The notes under the pieces are model-generated. The model had not been told where the DNA came from and searched no databases. It saw only the letters and a program-made list of their open reading frames with translations. Of a stretch of 64,000 nucleotides of DNA, positions 23,958-35,772 are shown piece after piece (within the stretch, counting starts at the first letter, position 1; every line of letters begins with the position of its first letter). The stretch comes from Stenocarpella maydis (taxonomy: Eukaryota > Ascomycota > Sordariomycetes > Diaporthales > Diaporthaceae). Position numbers and translations under genes: made by a program. Location: contig NQMI01000112.1 in the NCBI GenBank assembly GCA_002270565.1, positions 90,997 to 154,996 of the forward strand. Direction: 5' to 3'.

Positions 23958-25175
23958 TTACATCCCCTGGATATTCCTAGGCTTATAACCGGCTTCAAGG
24001 GCCTGTATTTACTCATCCGTAAGCTTAACCTTCGATACATCAATGGTCTTCTTCACCCTCTTCACGCTGCTCAGGCCAATAATTGGCGAGCAGCCTTTAC
24101 GCAGAACCCACGCTATAGCAACCAGTGGTATACTGATACCCTTATTCTTAGCCACCTTCTCCACGGCAGCCATAATATCCAGGTTGGCATCCGCAAATCA
24201 CCTCTGAATTTTCACATCTGAGGTGCTCCTGACGGACCTATATACTTCTTCCCCATCCTTGTCCACCGGCTTGGCTAGCATGCCACGGGCCAGCGGACTC
24301 CATAGTATTACGCCAACTCCAGTGGCGCGGCAGAAGGGCAGCATCTCCCGCTCTTCTTCCCTATAGAGCAAATTGTAGAAAGGCTGCATGCTGATGAACT
24401 CGGTCTAGTCGTGAAGCTTTGCGGTATACTGCAGGCGGGCAAACTCCTATGTATACATGCTTGAGGCTCTGATGTAGCGGACCTTACCGCTAACCACGAC
24501 CTCGTGAAGAGCTCTCATGATCTATTCAGGCTCTATCTTACGGTCCAGCCGGTGGATCTGAAGAATATCTGTCCAACTAGATTAATAAACTATTCCTAAC
24601 ACTATAGCGGAGAACTGAAACAGAGAGGGGACTGTGAATTGCTGCGGGAGAATAAATACCGATATAATCTATATCGAGTCTCTCCAGATATCTGTCAACA
24701 GCCTTAAAGACATGCTTCCGACTCAAGCCCATCTGGTTTACTAGAGGGCCATCGTTGACTGAAGCCGGTTGAGAGTTGTCGTCCATGACAGGATTAAAAA
24801 TCTTTATTATTATCACGACTTTTGTTCTAGAGTTGTTATACTTTTTTAGTGCCTTTCCAAGTATAATCTCCAATTTTCCATTGGAGTATGTGTCTGCTGT
24901 ATCCTGCAAGAAGTTCAGCATTTATTAAAAGAGTTGTTACGTAGCGCCGACCTATCTAGGTGTTGATGCTGCTGTCCTATGCTGCCTTGATGACTTTTAG
25001 ACTCTCCTCTTCGTCTAGTACCTAAGGGGACCCTTCCCATTCACTAGAACAGAAGGACATGTACCTAAGAATTATCTTGGACACCTTGAGGCCGCTCTTT
25101 CCAAGTCTGGGGCAGACAGGGATGAGTAAAAGTCCTTAAATTAGGGATAGGGTTATACTACCTTGTGTACTCCAT
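23958..25175 (-). pseudogene. aldo-keto reductase, RIP-like decay
   Basis: Reads from a start at 25175 (MEYT, then a GTAGT donor) through LGKSGLKVSKI, DEEESLKVIKAA, DTADTYSNGK, GLSRKHVFKAVDRYLERL, then QPFYNLLYREEEREMLPFCR, VILWSPLARGMLAKP, and a C-terminal NIQGM end at 23958. This is an aldo-keto reductase of the YakC/AAD group with its usual order of motifs. Several expected Trp codons (TGG) appear as TAG or TGA, for example two TAG in the stretch before DTADTYSNGK and the TGA at about 24195, all G-to-A on the coding strand. The intact family reduces aldehydes or ketones with NADPH. Not functional. Confidence 0.82.
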
Positions 25176-25596
25176 CTTGTCTCATGTGTGGTAAAGAGCT
25201 TCTTCTTGCTAGTTGCACGCTGGTGTGTCCCCTGCTATACGGGTATTGTGCTAGAGCCGCTTTAGTAATGCCTCTTGAACGATGAGAACGATGGTGACTA
25301 TTAGGAGAGATGACGTTATATTTAGAGTATTAGGTGGGAAAACAATTTACCGTTACATCGTACTGGGAACATTGGTCTTGGTCTCTTGTGTTGCGACTCG
25401 GCGATCTCTTGGAAGTCCCCTGGTTGCTACATGATAGTGCAATCCGCGTGCGGTTGGCTCTGATGCCGTGTCGGCTTTCTTTCCGATAGACTGATAGCAG
25501 AGGACGTGCTACTGCAGCCATCCTGCCCAGGTGATATGCGCCTTATATACTATAGCAATGAGAGGCACCCGAGCCCAGCTCGTTCTGCTTGTGCTA
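25176..25596. other. AT-rich gap between decayed gene and transposon
   Basis: No supported gene. A 63-codon minus-strand frame (25521-25330) has no family match and is probably chance. Confidence 0.45.
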
Positions 25597-27095
25597 AAGT
25601 GGCAGTTAGCCACTGAGATTCAAAGTTTAGGTGCGTCATTGCAAGGTTGATAATATACACGATAGTGCACCTGAAAATGTTCATATAATATTGTCGCCCC
25701 GGCTTCCGGCCGGGCCCCCCTTCCGGCCGCCTTATAACCGCGTATGCGTATGAATGCGTCTGTACCTACCCTCTGGAGAAACTTAAATATCTTAATGAGG
25801 GAGTTTATTCTTCTTACCAAACTTTTTATGCATGTTAATTAGATAATTATGAAGCAATATTAGAAGCAGAAGTTTATGACGCCATTATTGCAATCAAAGA
25901 TAGCATATCTATTAGGCGGGCCTCTAAGACATGGTATATCCCTTGTGCTTATACTATATTTAAATAATTTAGAGCCCAGAAGAGCCTGCCTACTTAGAGC
26001 TTCTTTTAATATTAAGAGGATTTATTGGCTCTATTTGTAATAAATCAGAGTCATTTAGGGCTTGCCCTTACCTGATATGATCTATAGGGTCTAGCAGCCT
26101 GCCTAGCCTTCCCGAATGAAGACCACCCTCCCCTTGGAAGGACTTGGCTTAGGGGCTTCCTTTCTCGTTACCTGGAGCTCCAATTGAGGAAGAATTAGCG
26201 TGTTGAAGCCTTGAGGATTTAAGCAGCCAATAGGAAGAATATTGAGTCTTGGTTTGACCTCCTCTAGCTACCTATCGTTAAGTCTATCAAACCAGCTAAT
26301 TGTTGGAATGCTGATGAGGGTGGAATTATGGAGGCTTGCTTAGAGCAAGCCCTTGTCTTTGGCTATGCGAAGGGAAGCCCAATTACTCAATTGGACTATA
26401 ATCTCTGAGCGTGGACCTTCTTCTTGGAGTGTATTAACGCCTAGGGGAGGGTACTGGTCTCATTGATTATTTAAAAAAGGAAAAGTGTATAGTAATAGTG
26501 GTTTCTTATAGCTCTTGAAGATCTTGAGGGCTGGCAATTTATAGCTATAAAGAAGGGGTGGATGGAGGAAGAAATAGCTATTATGTAGCTAAGGAAGGTC
26601 TTTATCCCTTAGATAGCCCTAATTGACCCAAATGAGTAGCGTTTATCAGTAATAGATAGCTACCACACCCATACTACTATAGATTTTATGTGGGAATACT
26701 TCTTATATAAAATCTATATAGTCTTCTTGCTGGTACATATAATATATGTTTTATAGCCTCTAGATGTAGCTATATTTGGCCTACTTAAGCGGGCGTTCTG
26801 GAAACATCTATACCTTCTTAAAGCCCACGATATGTTAACGATTATGGCTAAATGGAGATTCCTCTATTGCTACTATAAGGCTTGAGGAGAGGTATTTATG
26901 GTAGCAAATATTTGTTCTGGGTGGAGAAAAATAGGGTTGTGGCTAGTTAATTGAGTGAGAGTACTATTAGGCAACTATATCCTTGAAAACCGCTAGGTAG
27001 AGACTGATTTTGAAGAATCTGCTATTGGGAATAGCTTTATTGATGGAAATGGAGTATGTAGGTCTAAATCTTAGCTCTTAGATGTTATTTTCAAG

Positions 27096-27139
27096 GAAAA
27101 CGGATATTCGCACCGGCAAAAAGGGATGGCGCACCGGTG
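27096..27139 (+). repeat. left terminal inverted repeat of the Mutator-like element
   Basis: 44-bp arm starting GAAAACGGATATTCG. It matches the right arm except at about six positions, all G/A or C/T, so the mismatches are explained by RIP after insertion. Confidence 0.85.
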
Positions 27140-30055
27140 GGTCTGCTGCAGCCAATCAGAAGCATTTATTTGACCCACCTTCAACTATACTTCACCCGAA
27201 TAGTGCTTTTTGTAGCTGTACTACCTACTGCTTTGCAACGCCTCCATTATCACCAACTTCTTAACAACCACCCTTCATTAATGCTTTAATGTATTAATTG
27301 AATTTTCATTGGGATTAATCATTTTTGTATTAAAAAGACCCCCTAGTCACTTAGATATCAATTTTTTAGTATTGCGGTGATAGCGCAGCAACCTGATTAC
27401 TCAGGTCTTGAGGCGCAGTAGCAGGTTGACTGTATCAACTGGAATAACAACATTACTGCAGCAAACCATCATCAACCAGCACTTTTTAACCCTCCTAGCT
27501 ACTTGAAACTTTTTCATGATGGATATGATACCTATAAGGACCTTAAGGCTGATTTGGATGAAGCCACAAAGGCTGCTAGCTTTGTAATGGTGATTAGAAG
27601 GTTAGAGGATAAGTGGGTGATATTAGAGTGCAGCTGAGGTGCTTAGCGGCCCTTAACTGCAACCACCACTAATGCCTCTACAATTAAGGCGGGCTGCAGC
27701 TGGCGAGCCCTTGCCCATATGATAAAGGTGATATCTGGCAAATGGAAGCTTATAATCCAGAAGGGCGTATATACTTTATATAACCTTTAGGAGGTCCCCA
27801 AAGCTGAGTGAGGCTAGGTGAAGTTATTATAATAATATTATGATCTTCTCGCCTATATAGCTGCAGACCTATCTCTCACCAAGCTAAAGAAACTTAAAGC
27901 AGCCCTCCGCCAAGAGTACCCAGAGGTGCTACTGGGGCCTAATATTATGAAGAATTGGCTTGCAGACTTTTGAAGGGTGAAGCAGGGCATCTATATACCT
28001 ACCTAAGCTTTACTGGACTAGCTTGAGAAGGAGGGCTGCTGGTATTGTTAGACCGTTGATGATGAGGGCAATATCACGGGCATCTTCTGGTATATAAAGT
28101 AGCAGATTAAGTAGTTGCAAGAGCGATAATTCTTACGGGCTATCTTACTTAATTATACTTATTTAATAAATAATAAAAAGATGCCCTTCCTTTAGGTAAT
28201 AGCGGTAACCTATATGAAGAAGATACTACTGCTATTTTAAGGTATTATTGATAATGAGCGAGAATCTGGCTTCTGGTGGCTTCTTGAGTAGGTTGATAAG
28301 CTTCTCCGCTAGTGTAGAAATAACCCTCCGAGCCTCTTTATTACTAACTATGATACTGCTCTGATTAATGCCCTTAACTACTAATTCCCTAAGGCACACC
28401 ATTAGCTATATATCTTCCATATGAACATGAACCTTATCCTTAACATTAAGAAGAAGTAGTGCAAGCCGGCAACAATAAGGGCGATACCGGGAGGCCCGGA
28501 GGTAATAGCATTAGGAGCTCTGGAGGAAAATACTATAGAGGGTATAGAAGCTAAAGATCTTGAAGAGGATGATAAGGACCTTGCTTCCCTAATGGCGCTA
28601 GCGAGAGGGAAGGCTACAGTACCCTCCTAGGTGCCTAATGAGATCTTATATACTTGAATAGCCCTCTTGGACCTTATCAAGTTTATGGAGTACTCTATAG
28701 ATCGTGAGGTCTATGATATAGCTTGGCGATAGCTTTAAGAGGTCTTCTTAAACCAGATAGCAATCCTCCAGTACCTTAAGACCTAGTATATTAACGAGGC
28801 GGAGGTCATCATCACCAAATGGGCTGCCTACTCAATCTGCAGAATCCTTAACTTCAGCTTGCATACAACCTCCTCCATGGAGTGATAGCACTGCTATGTG
28901 AAGACCTATCTGGGCTATGGGATGGGCAATCTTCTTTATCTAATAGAGGCTAATAAAGCTGCTCTTAATGAGGCGGCTTATGCCTTCCATGATAAGGAGG
29001 GAAAGCAGAAGATAGCAGCACTTATAAAGTATAATAGGCAGAAGTAGCTTAGGAAGCTTATATAGTAAGTCACCAGAGCAGCATTAGACCTTCTTGCAAT
29101 AGAGCGCCAGAAGGCATTAAAGATGCTTTAAAAAGAAGCCCTATAGGGGTACTGCAGCCCTTCTAACTACTGCTGTACTATCTATAGTTAGTATAGCATT
29201 ATCTATATAAATTGTATTACTAATAAGGAGGAGGCTTCCCTTCCCCTTGAGAAGAGCGACCTTTATAAAGCTTGGTACCTTAATTATAACCTCTGTATTA
29301 ATAACCCGCTCCTTAGTATATTATTGCTAAAGAAGGTTACCACTATAAAGGGCAGGCCTTGGGATATTGCTACATTTGCTGGTGATAAGGAGGGTATCCT
29401 TAAGAAGCGTGGGAAAGCTATAATGGGCAAAAAGATAACCTCTAACACTATAAGTCTGGGTAGCAGAGCTGGGGATAAGATAAGGGTGATGATGGCTTTA
29501 GTATAGCGCGTAAATTCAGCCTTTAAGTAGAGTGATATAACCCTCTAGTCCCTGGATGAAGAGGATGCCTGTAGCGGTAATATGTAGCATGCTGGCATCC
29601 CTCTAAAGTAGCAGCTAGTGAGAAGGGTTATAAAGAAGTTAATGTAGTAGCCTTAGAAGCGGAGGGCGCTAGTAGATATTATGAAGACTTCAGAAGCTAG
29701 TACACCCTTAAGCATGAAGTTAGGGGCTAAGCAGCAGTATATAGCGGCTATTAGAAGCATTAACTAGTTGCTATGGGTAGATCTGATAGTTGGGGATATC
29801 GTTAGCGATGATGATGGCAATAGTAGTAATGGTGATGATGAGGAGGAGATACTAAATGAGATTATAGTTTGTATGGATTAGATATATAGTAAAATACTAT
29901 TAATTTGAGCGATTGGTGCTGTAGTAGGCATTATGATGGTAATATTTGCTATAGTGGTGATGGGGATATATGGCTATGTTGGCAAAAATGTTAAAATAAT
30001 AGTACATATAGTGTTTTTGGTGGTGCAAATTGTCTGTGCGTTGGGCCCCTGCATA

Positions 30056-30099
30056 TACTGGTGTACTATCCCTTTTTGCTGGTGCGAATATCCGTTTTC
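30056..30099 (-). repeat. right terminal inverted repeat of the Mutator-like element
   Basis: 44-bp arm, reverse complement of the left arm apart from transitions. It is followed directly by the second TTTTCAAG copy. Confidence 0.85.
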
Positions 30100-30717
30100 T
30101 TTTCAAGACGCTTAGGCAATTATAAGAGTTAAAGTCTATAATTGTTGAATAGCCTTTGCCATATGGCTGTTGGTATATACATACAGTGGTTGTTGAACTG
30201 GTTCTATTATTTGATGATCTATCTAGGTTCTAAAACAAGGGAGGGGAAGCATACGGTAGGGGCTTAAGGCCTTCATATGATACCTAGGTGGCTAACTAAG
30301 CCACCTTATCCCCATACTAATGTGCGATCCTAAGTGCTATTCCAATACTAGGGATCTTTTCTTTTATAATTGCATATCTTCCTTTTAGCCTCTAAGTAGG
30401 TTGAACTGCTTATATACCTTCCTTCTTAGTAAAATCCCCCTCCTCTCCTCCTACAGGTTGTGCTGCTTTTTACTTCATACACTACTTGCAACCTCCAACC
30501 ACTTGGCTGATATTAGTCGTCATTTAATATCTCTTTTACTTCTAACCACCCATACTTCCCTCATTATCCTTACTCTATAGCTCTTCATATATATAGAAGG
30601 AGCAAAAGAAGCACATCCTTAGTAAGATATCTCCTTTATGAGTTACTTACTTGCGTGACTAACTTGTTGCTAGCTAGGGATACTAGTGCTATATGCTTCC
30701 TCCCCAATATAAAACCT

Positions 30718-30752
30718 CTTCCTCTCTCTCTCTCTCTCTCTTTCTTCCCTTC
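30718..30752. repeat. CT microsatellite
   Basis: Run of CT dinucleotides (CTCTCTCTCTCTCT) with a short CTTT/CCTT continuation. Confidence 0.8.
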
Positions 30753-31799
30753 TTCCTTTCTTTATTATATAACACCTATATACCCATATATAAACCTTTA
30801 GTATATATTTATATAATTACTTCTTCTTCTTTAACTCATTTAATAAAATTTCCTTACTTATATAATATCTTCTAGCTTGCACTCTTCTTCTTACAGCCCT
30901 TATAGCTCACCTATCTTGCCTATTATACCTCCTATTGGGCCTGCATCTATTATAGCAGCACCCTCAGTTCCTCCACCAATGGGTAGTGCTTACCCACTGG
31001 AGCTACTCTTTAGTATCCTGAATTCTATACCTAGCCTAACTGCTAGCTGCTGCATTATAACTCTCCTAACTGGTAACTTTATAAATCAGACTCTTCTTAC
31101 CACCCTCTACATTAATATTTATATAAGCCCTTTCCCCTCCTTCACTATATTTCTAACCTTTATATAAATATAATAAGAGGCTAAGCATATAATTACTACC
31201 CTTCCCTTATATAATATTTACATTCTAGTAGATATTAATATATCTAGAGCTAATATTATTACCCACCTCCTTCATTATCTAAGCTACTTCTATACAATCC
31301 TGATCCAGTTACGCAATAAGCGGGTTAGCAAGAAATGCCTAAAGTATAAGCCTAAGACTTACAAATTCAAGGATTATATATAAATTCCAGGCTTCCAGGG
31401 GGGTACTTATGCAACCTATATCTAGCAGTTACTAGCTTGGAAGTATCCCTACTATAAGAAGTATAAGGCTGATACTGGTTGTATAGGGCGTGGAAATCAG
31501 TAGGGTGGTAGTTTGGGCAATAATAATAAGGGGTCCTCCTGGAATCCTATGATTATAGAGGATATTAAGCAGGAGATTAAGGCGGAGGAGGCTGAACTCA
31601 TCATTAATCCTCATGCCTTTAGCCATGTGGTAGAGTAGGTGGTTCTGAGTTATATGGTGATTTTTGGAAGGTTAGCGTTCTATATGGTGGAATAAAGGGT
31701 TAAGTTATATAATACACTTTCTATACTATACATTATGAAATTTGAACTCCCCTCTCACCACTTTTTGATTATATAGACTGCAGTCTAAGTATCAGTATG

Positions 31800-32160
31800 G
31801 GTTCTTAATGGCTTATCTTTATATATCCCAGCTTTATTTATTTTCATTTAAGGCTTATCTTGGTCTTTCTAGACCCTATTTAGCTTCATTTAAGTCCTAT
31901 CTTGCTATATTTAGGCCATATTAAGGTCCATCCGAGTCCTATCCTTGTCTATTAAGGTCCTATCCTTAGGTATCTAGGTCATATCCAGCTCCATATAGGG
32001 CCTATCCTCCTCTATTTAGGTATTATTTAGCTTTATATGAGTTAAAAATCCATCAGTCCAGCTCAGTTCCATCTCAGTTTTAGCTTCATTCTAGCTTAAT
32101 TCCATCTTAGTTCCATCTTAATTCCAGCTCCATTCTAGCTTAATTCCAACTTCCATATAA
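31800..32160. repeat. degenerate short tandem repeats
   Basis: Two neighbouring arrays: about 25-bp units of the type TTAGGTCCTATCCTTG at 31840-32040, and about 12-bp units of the type TTCCATCTTAG/TTCTAGCTTAA at 32060-32155. They follow the 3' end of the minus-strand copia coding remnant, where the 3' untranslated part or LTR of the element would be expected. Confidence 0.6.
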
Positions 32161-33421
32161 GTCTAGATCCTTAACATTTTCTTCCATATAGACCCCCTAT
32201 TTTCTACAGCCTATCCTTTATATATTTAGACTCCCTCTCTAATTCCTCCCCCTTTTCATATAAACTACCTACTTCTTCCCATCCAGGCGCTCAACATATG
32301 CCTTAACTCTGATCCTCAGGGTGTTTGTTGTGATCAGCTGCTTTAGTGCTCCATTTGGGACTTTCTTTATACAAGTATTTGCTGGGTTGTCCTTCTTATT
32401 AATCCATTATACTTCTGATATCTCCTTCCTTTTATATGCTTCTCTTAGTGATATAATATTAATTATCAGCCTCTTCTTATTAGTTATACTAAGCTTTACT
32501 AGGCATTCATATAGTGATTATAAGTCTATACAGATTACTACTGGTATTCTCAGTACCTCTAGATAGTTGAAGATTTAGTTGATTGTTATACTAAGTGCTA
32601 TGCTGCTGTTGAACCCTGTTATCATTCTGTACAGCTTGCTTGCTAGTATGCTTTATGTGATTCGCTTACACTTTATTAAGCTCTAGTGGATAATATTTCC
32701 ACAAATCTTAAAGTTAGTCTCCATATAGTCTTCTTCCATTGCTATAGTAATAATAAATCCTAGCTATAAGCTAAGGTCCTTATTATTAGTAAAGGATTCA
32801 TCTATAAAGATATAGAGCTTCATATAGCTTAAATCAAGTAGTATAAATTTAATCCCCCTATTAGGGTTCTCCTTCTGCTACTTAATTTATATATTTAAGG
32901 CTTCTATATCTTTCTCCTTAGGATCCCTGATTTATGTGGCTATAGAAAGATTATATGATAACTCTAGTTAGCAGATTAAGGCAATATATGCCCCTTAGGC
33001 TCTTTGGGTAATATACTGCTGGGCTGCATTATCTATATGGGGGTTGATTAGTTCCAATCATATAGCTTATCCTTTTTATATAAATAAGATGTTCTCTTTA
33101 TCTAACTTAATCCTTCTACTATTAAATTCTACCGGCTTTTTAGGTATTAGAACTTCCTTTAGCTTTGTATGGGACTTTTTCTTTCTTAGCTTGTCTTCCT
33201 CCCTCTTAGAGAATGTTAGTATTGTAAAGAAGAAGGTATTATGCATTTGCATTCCTAAGATGCTAAAGTTATATGGCCCGTTAGTAGTAAATAGGAGGCA
33301 TGGGTTGTATATAGAGATCTTCATTTTTAGGGCCTCTATATGGTGGGTGTGGTAGGTTTTATACTAATGCAGGCCTGCCTTAGCTAGGCTGTATAGTGGT
33401 TTCCTAATGATGAGGATTGTA

Positions 33422-33662
33422 TCTGGGGGGTATCTGTTTTTAAGCTCTAGGGGTAGTTGTATAATAATTATATGGGTTAGTATATCTTCAGCTTGGGTGT
33501 AGGCTTATGTAATATCCCGTAGTTTGCCTTAGCATCTATATAATTAAATGAGTGTTAGCCCTAGGGCTAGAATTAGTCTCTGGCTTATCCTCTGGATGGT
33601 TGGGGCTTATATTAGTATCATATGTTTCTCTTTATCCCTAAAGCCCTATATAATTAGCCTGT
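33422..33662. repeat. first copy of a duplicated copia segment beside an N gap
   Basis: About 240 bp nearly identical to 33882-34121; differences are mostly transitions. It ends at the N gap. Confidence 0.85.
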
Positions 33663-33881
33663 NNNNNNNNNNNNNNNNNNNNNNNNNNNNNNNNNNNNNN
33701 NNNNNNNNNNNNNNNNNNNNNNNNNNNNNNNNNNNNNNNNNNNNNNNNNNNNNNNNNNNNNNNNNNNNNNNNNNNNNNNNNNNNNNNNNNNNNNNNNNNN
33801 NNNNNNNNNNNNNNNNNNNNNNNNNNNNNNNNNNNNNNNNNNNNNNNNNNNNNNNNNNNNNNNNNNNNNNNNNNNNNNNNN
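33663..33881. other. assembly gap (219 N)
   Basis: Run of N. The sequence on its right repeats the sequence that begins 241 bp to its left, so the gap joins two copies of the same repeat. Confidence 0.99.
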
Positions 33882-34121
33882 TCTGGGGGGTATCTATCCC
33901 TAAGCTCCAGGGGTAGTTATATAATAATTATACGGGTTAGTACATCTTTAGCTTGGGTATAGGCTTGTATAATGTCCTGTAGTTTGCCTTGGTATCTATA
34001 TGATTGAATGAGTATTAGCCCTAGGGCTAGAATCAGTCTCTAGCTTATTCTCTAGATGGTTGGGGTTTATATTAGTATTATATGTTTCTCTTTATCCCTA
34101 AAGCCCTATACAACTAGCCTT
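33882..34121. repeat. second copy of the duplicated copia segment
   Basis: Begins TCTGGGGGGTATCT directly after the gap, as does the copy at 33422. It differs from that copy mainly by C/T and G/A changes. Confidence 0.85.
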
Positions 34122-35772
34122 AATTTCTTAATCAGCTTAGTTAACCTATTCTTAACTTCTCATATTATTTGTATGTTAAAGATTCTCAGATATCTGTATA
34201 TCTTTAGGTTATATTTTATAAATTTAAATATATCTTTATTAGCTAGAGCATTAATCTTAAGGGCATTAGATTCTTTAAATGGCTTGCCTAGGCTAGTAAT
34301 AATATTGTCTTCCCTCAGCTTAATGGCTAGATTGTATAAGTTCCTTTCTTTTTGGGTTAAGAAAGTAGTTGCTGGTAGTTATATAGTTAATAGATATGTG
34401 TATTGTGTGGTTGCTCTCCTGGGTCTGCCGTACTGATTTGGCTGCACCTGGGTAGCTTCCTTCCTAGGTCTGCCTCTCTTTCTAGCTTGGGTTGGCTGTT
34501 GTATGGTGATAGCTTCTTATATATCTAGGTTATCCCGTACAGCTGGTTTAGCTGTATGAAGGTATGGTTTGGTATGTGTAGCCCGGAATTGTACAGGTCT
34601 GTTCACCATACTGATTATTATAGTGTGCCTATGGATAGCTTCCAGCTTGTATAGTTCTCTCTAGCCTTTATTTTTTTTTAGATAAGGACTTTGCTTTAGA
34701 GGGGTAAGGATAGTATAGCATGGGTATCTAGTCCATTCCTAGTGTTAATTATATAGCTAACCTTAATTTCTATATAGATGGTTTAAAATATCTTTATAGC
34801 CTTTTATATAGCTCTTGCCCTTTGGGTAATATCTAGAGATAGTAGAGATTCATATAAGACTTAAGGGTAGATACTAAATACTAGGAGGGTTGGTATAAGT
34901 CTACTTAGTCTAGCTGTATTATTTAGAGCCTTAATTGCTATCTATAGGATTATCTTATTATCTATAGCTTTATTAATCTCTATATAAAGGATTTTTTATA
35001 CCTTTTTTAGAGGTTCATATAATTACTTAACTTTCCCTATAGCCCAGTATACCTCTACTGGTATCTTTTTACATAAGATCCCCATAATCTTTACATTTAT
35101 ATAGAACTCCTCTAATATAAAGTTTGTCCCTAGGTTGTATATAATGTAGTTAGGTGGGCTAATATAGGTGCAGATCTAGCATTTATAGAGTATATCCTAG
35201 GTATCTTATACAGATATAAATCTAAGGAATGTTGCTACTTAGAAGTTTATATTTATATTAATTATATATAAGGCATTCTTCTCTCCAAATTATATAATAT
35301 TAATTATCACTTTATAAATAAAGTAGCTTTTATCCTTAATAGAGAATTTAAATTATCTTAGGGCTGGGTTGTATATCTAGTAGTAGTGGTAGAATTTCTT
35401 AATTCTCTTTAGAATGGCTTTCTTAATATTATTATGCCCTGTACTTCTGAGAAGTCTGTATAGTTTCTCTGTATGGGGATGGCTAAAGCGCTTATGAAGT
35501 TGCTATAGCTGAGGTTTGGTAAGGAAGGCTCTGGCCTTTGCACGGTCTGAGAGTATGTCTGGGAAGACTATATGGTATTAATCCTCTTGGATTTGCAATC
35601 TTCTGTAGTACCCTATAAAGATTCATACTTTATTATATAATAGGTTATATGGCCTCCCTATATAATTATGTTCCTTCCTCTATTTCTTATGGAAGTTGGC
35701 TATAGCTTAGAGGTCAATTAGCCCGTTATAGACTATTTGGGTTGGAGGTAGGTTGTATGGAGTACCATCTAT

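Larger units (their letters stand above)
27096..30099 (+). mobile_element. Mutator-like element (MULE/Hop-like), 3004 bp, with 44-bp TIRs and 8-bp TSD
   Basis: Both ends begin GAAAACGGATATTCGCACC read inwards. The inverted repeat extends about 44 bp with differences that are all transitions. The flanks are identical 8-bp copies of TTTTCAAG (27088-27095 and 30100-30107), as expected for the 8-11 bp duplications of Mutator-like elements. The interior plus strand translates, with many stops, to a MULE transposase: after DGYDTYKDLKADLDEATKAA (DNA-binding region), a catalytic block with FITNYDTALINALNY near 28340, then FHMNMNLILN; this is the usual Asp-containing block and HxxxN of the family. All reading frames are broken by RIP-type changes, so it cannot move by itself. 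Confidence 0.85.
25597..30306 (+). mobile_element. pogo/Fot1-like (Tc1/mariner) DNA transposon, RIP-mutated and interrupted
   Basis: The plus strand between about 25850 and 27090 translates, with many stops, to a DDE transposase of Fot1/pogo type: WNADEGGIMEACLEQ-like start of the catalytic core, a region matching LSVIDSYHTHTTIDFMWEYF, and PLDVAIFGLLKRAFWKHLY near the last catalytic region. The C-terminal coding resumes after the inserted Mutator-like element at 30108. Ends are proposed at 25597 and 30306, each next to TA (25595-25596 and 30307-30308), with related termini (AAGTGGC at the left, GCCACCT at the right) that contain small palindromes. Subtracting the inserted element and one 8-bp duplication leaves about 1.7 kb, a usual Fot1-like length. 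Decay is C-to-T/G-to-A throughout. The terminal repeats are only short and imperfect, so the exact ends are tentative. Confidence 0.65.
30307..32284. other. AT-rich repeat-derived DNA, no intact gene
   Basis: Very AT-rich with a CT microsatellite at 30718-30752. One open stretch (30877-31167, starting MHSSSYSPYSSPILP) and a broken one at 31380-31625 (KYPYYKKYKADTGC, then EEAELIINPHAFSHVV) read like remnants of an element's coding region, but I do not recognise it. Degenerate tandem repeats lie at 31800-32160. Confidence 0.5.
32285..35772 (-). mobile_element. Ty1/copia retrotransposon pol remnant, RIP-mutated
   Basis: The minus strand reads through many stops as a copia-type polyprotein. From 5' to 3': a pre-integrase and integrase zinc-finger-like region at about 35500-35350 (LTKPQL then QLHKRFSHPHTEKLYRLLRS), integrase core to about 34700, reverse transcriptase around 34400-33050 (for example CLLFTTNGPYNFSILGMQMH at 33300-33240), and an RNase H end near 32290 (GALKQLITTNTLRIRVKAYV in the less broken frame). 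Gag and protease are missing: the coding similarity stops at the LTR-like repeat at 35773. No matching left LTR was found. Two assembly gaps lie in or beside it. Decay is C-to-T/G-to-A. Confidence 0.75.

Noticed and set aside
33076..33324. Possible independent 82-codon gene in the AT-rich block
   Set aside because: Its sequence is part of the minus-strand copia reverse transcriptase remnant, not a separate gene.
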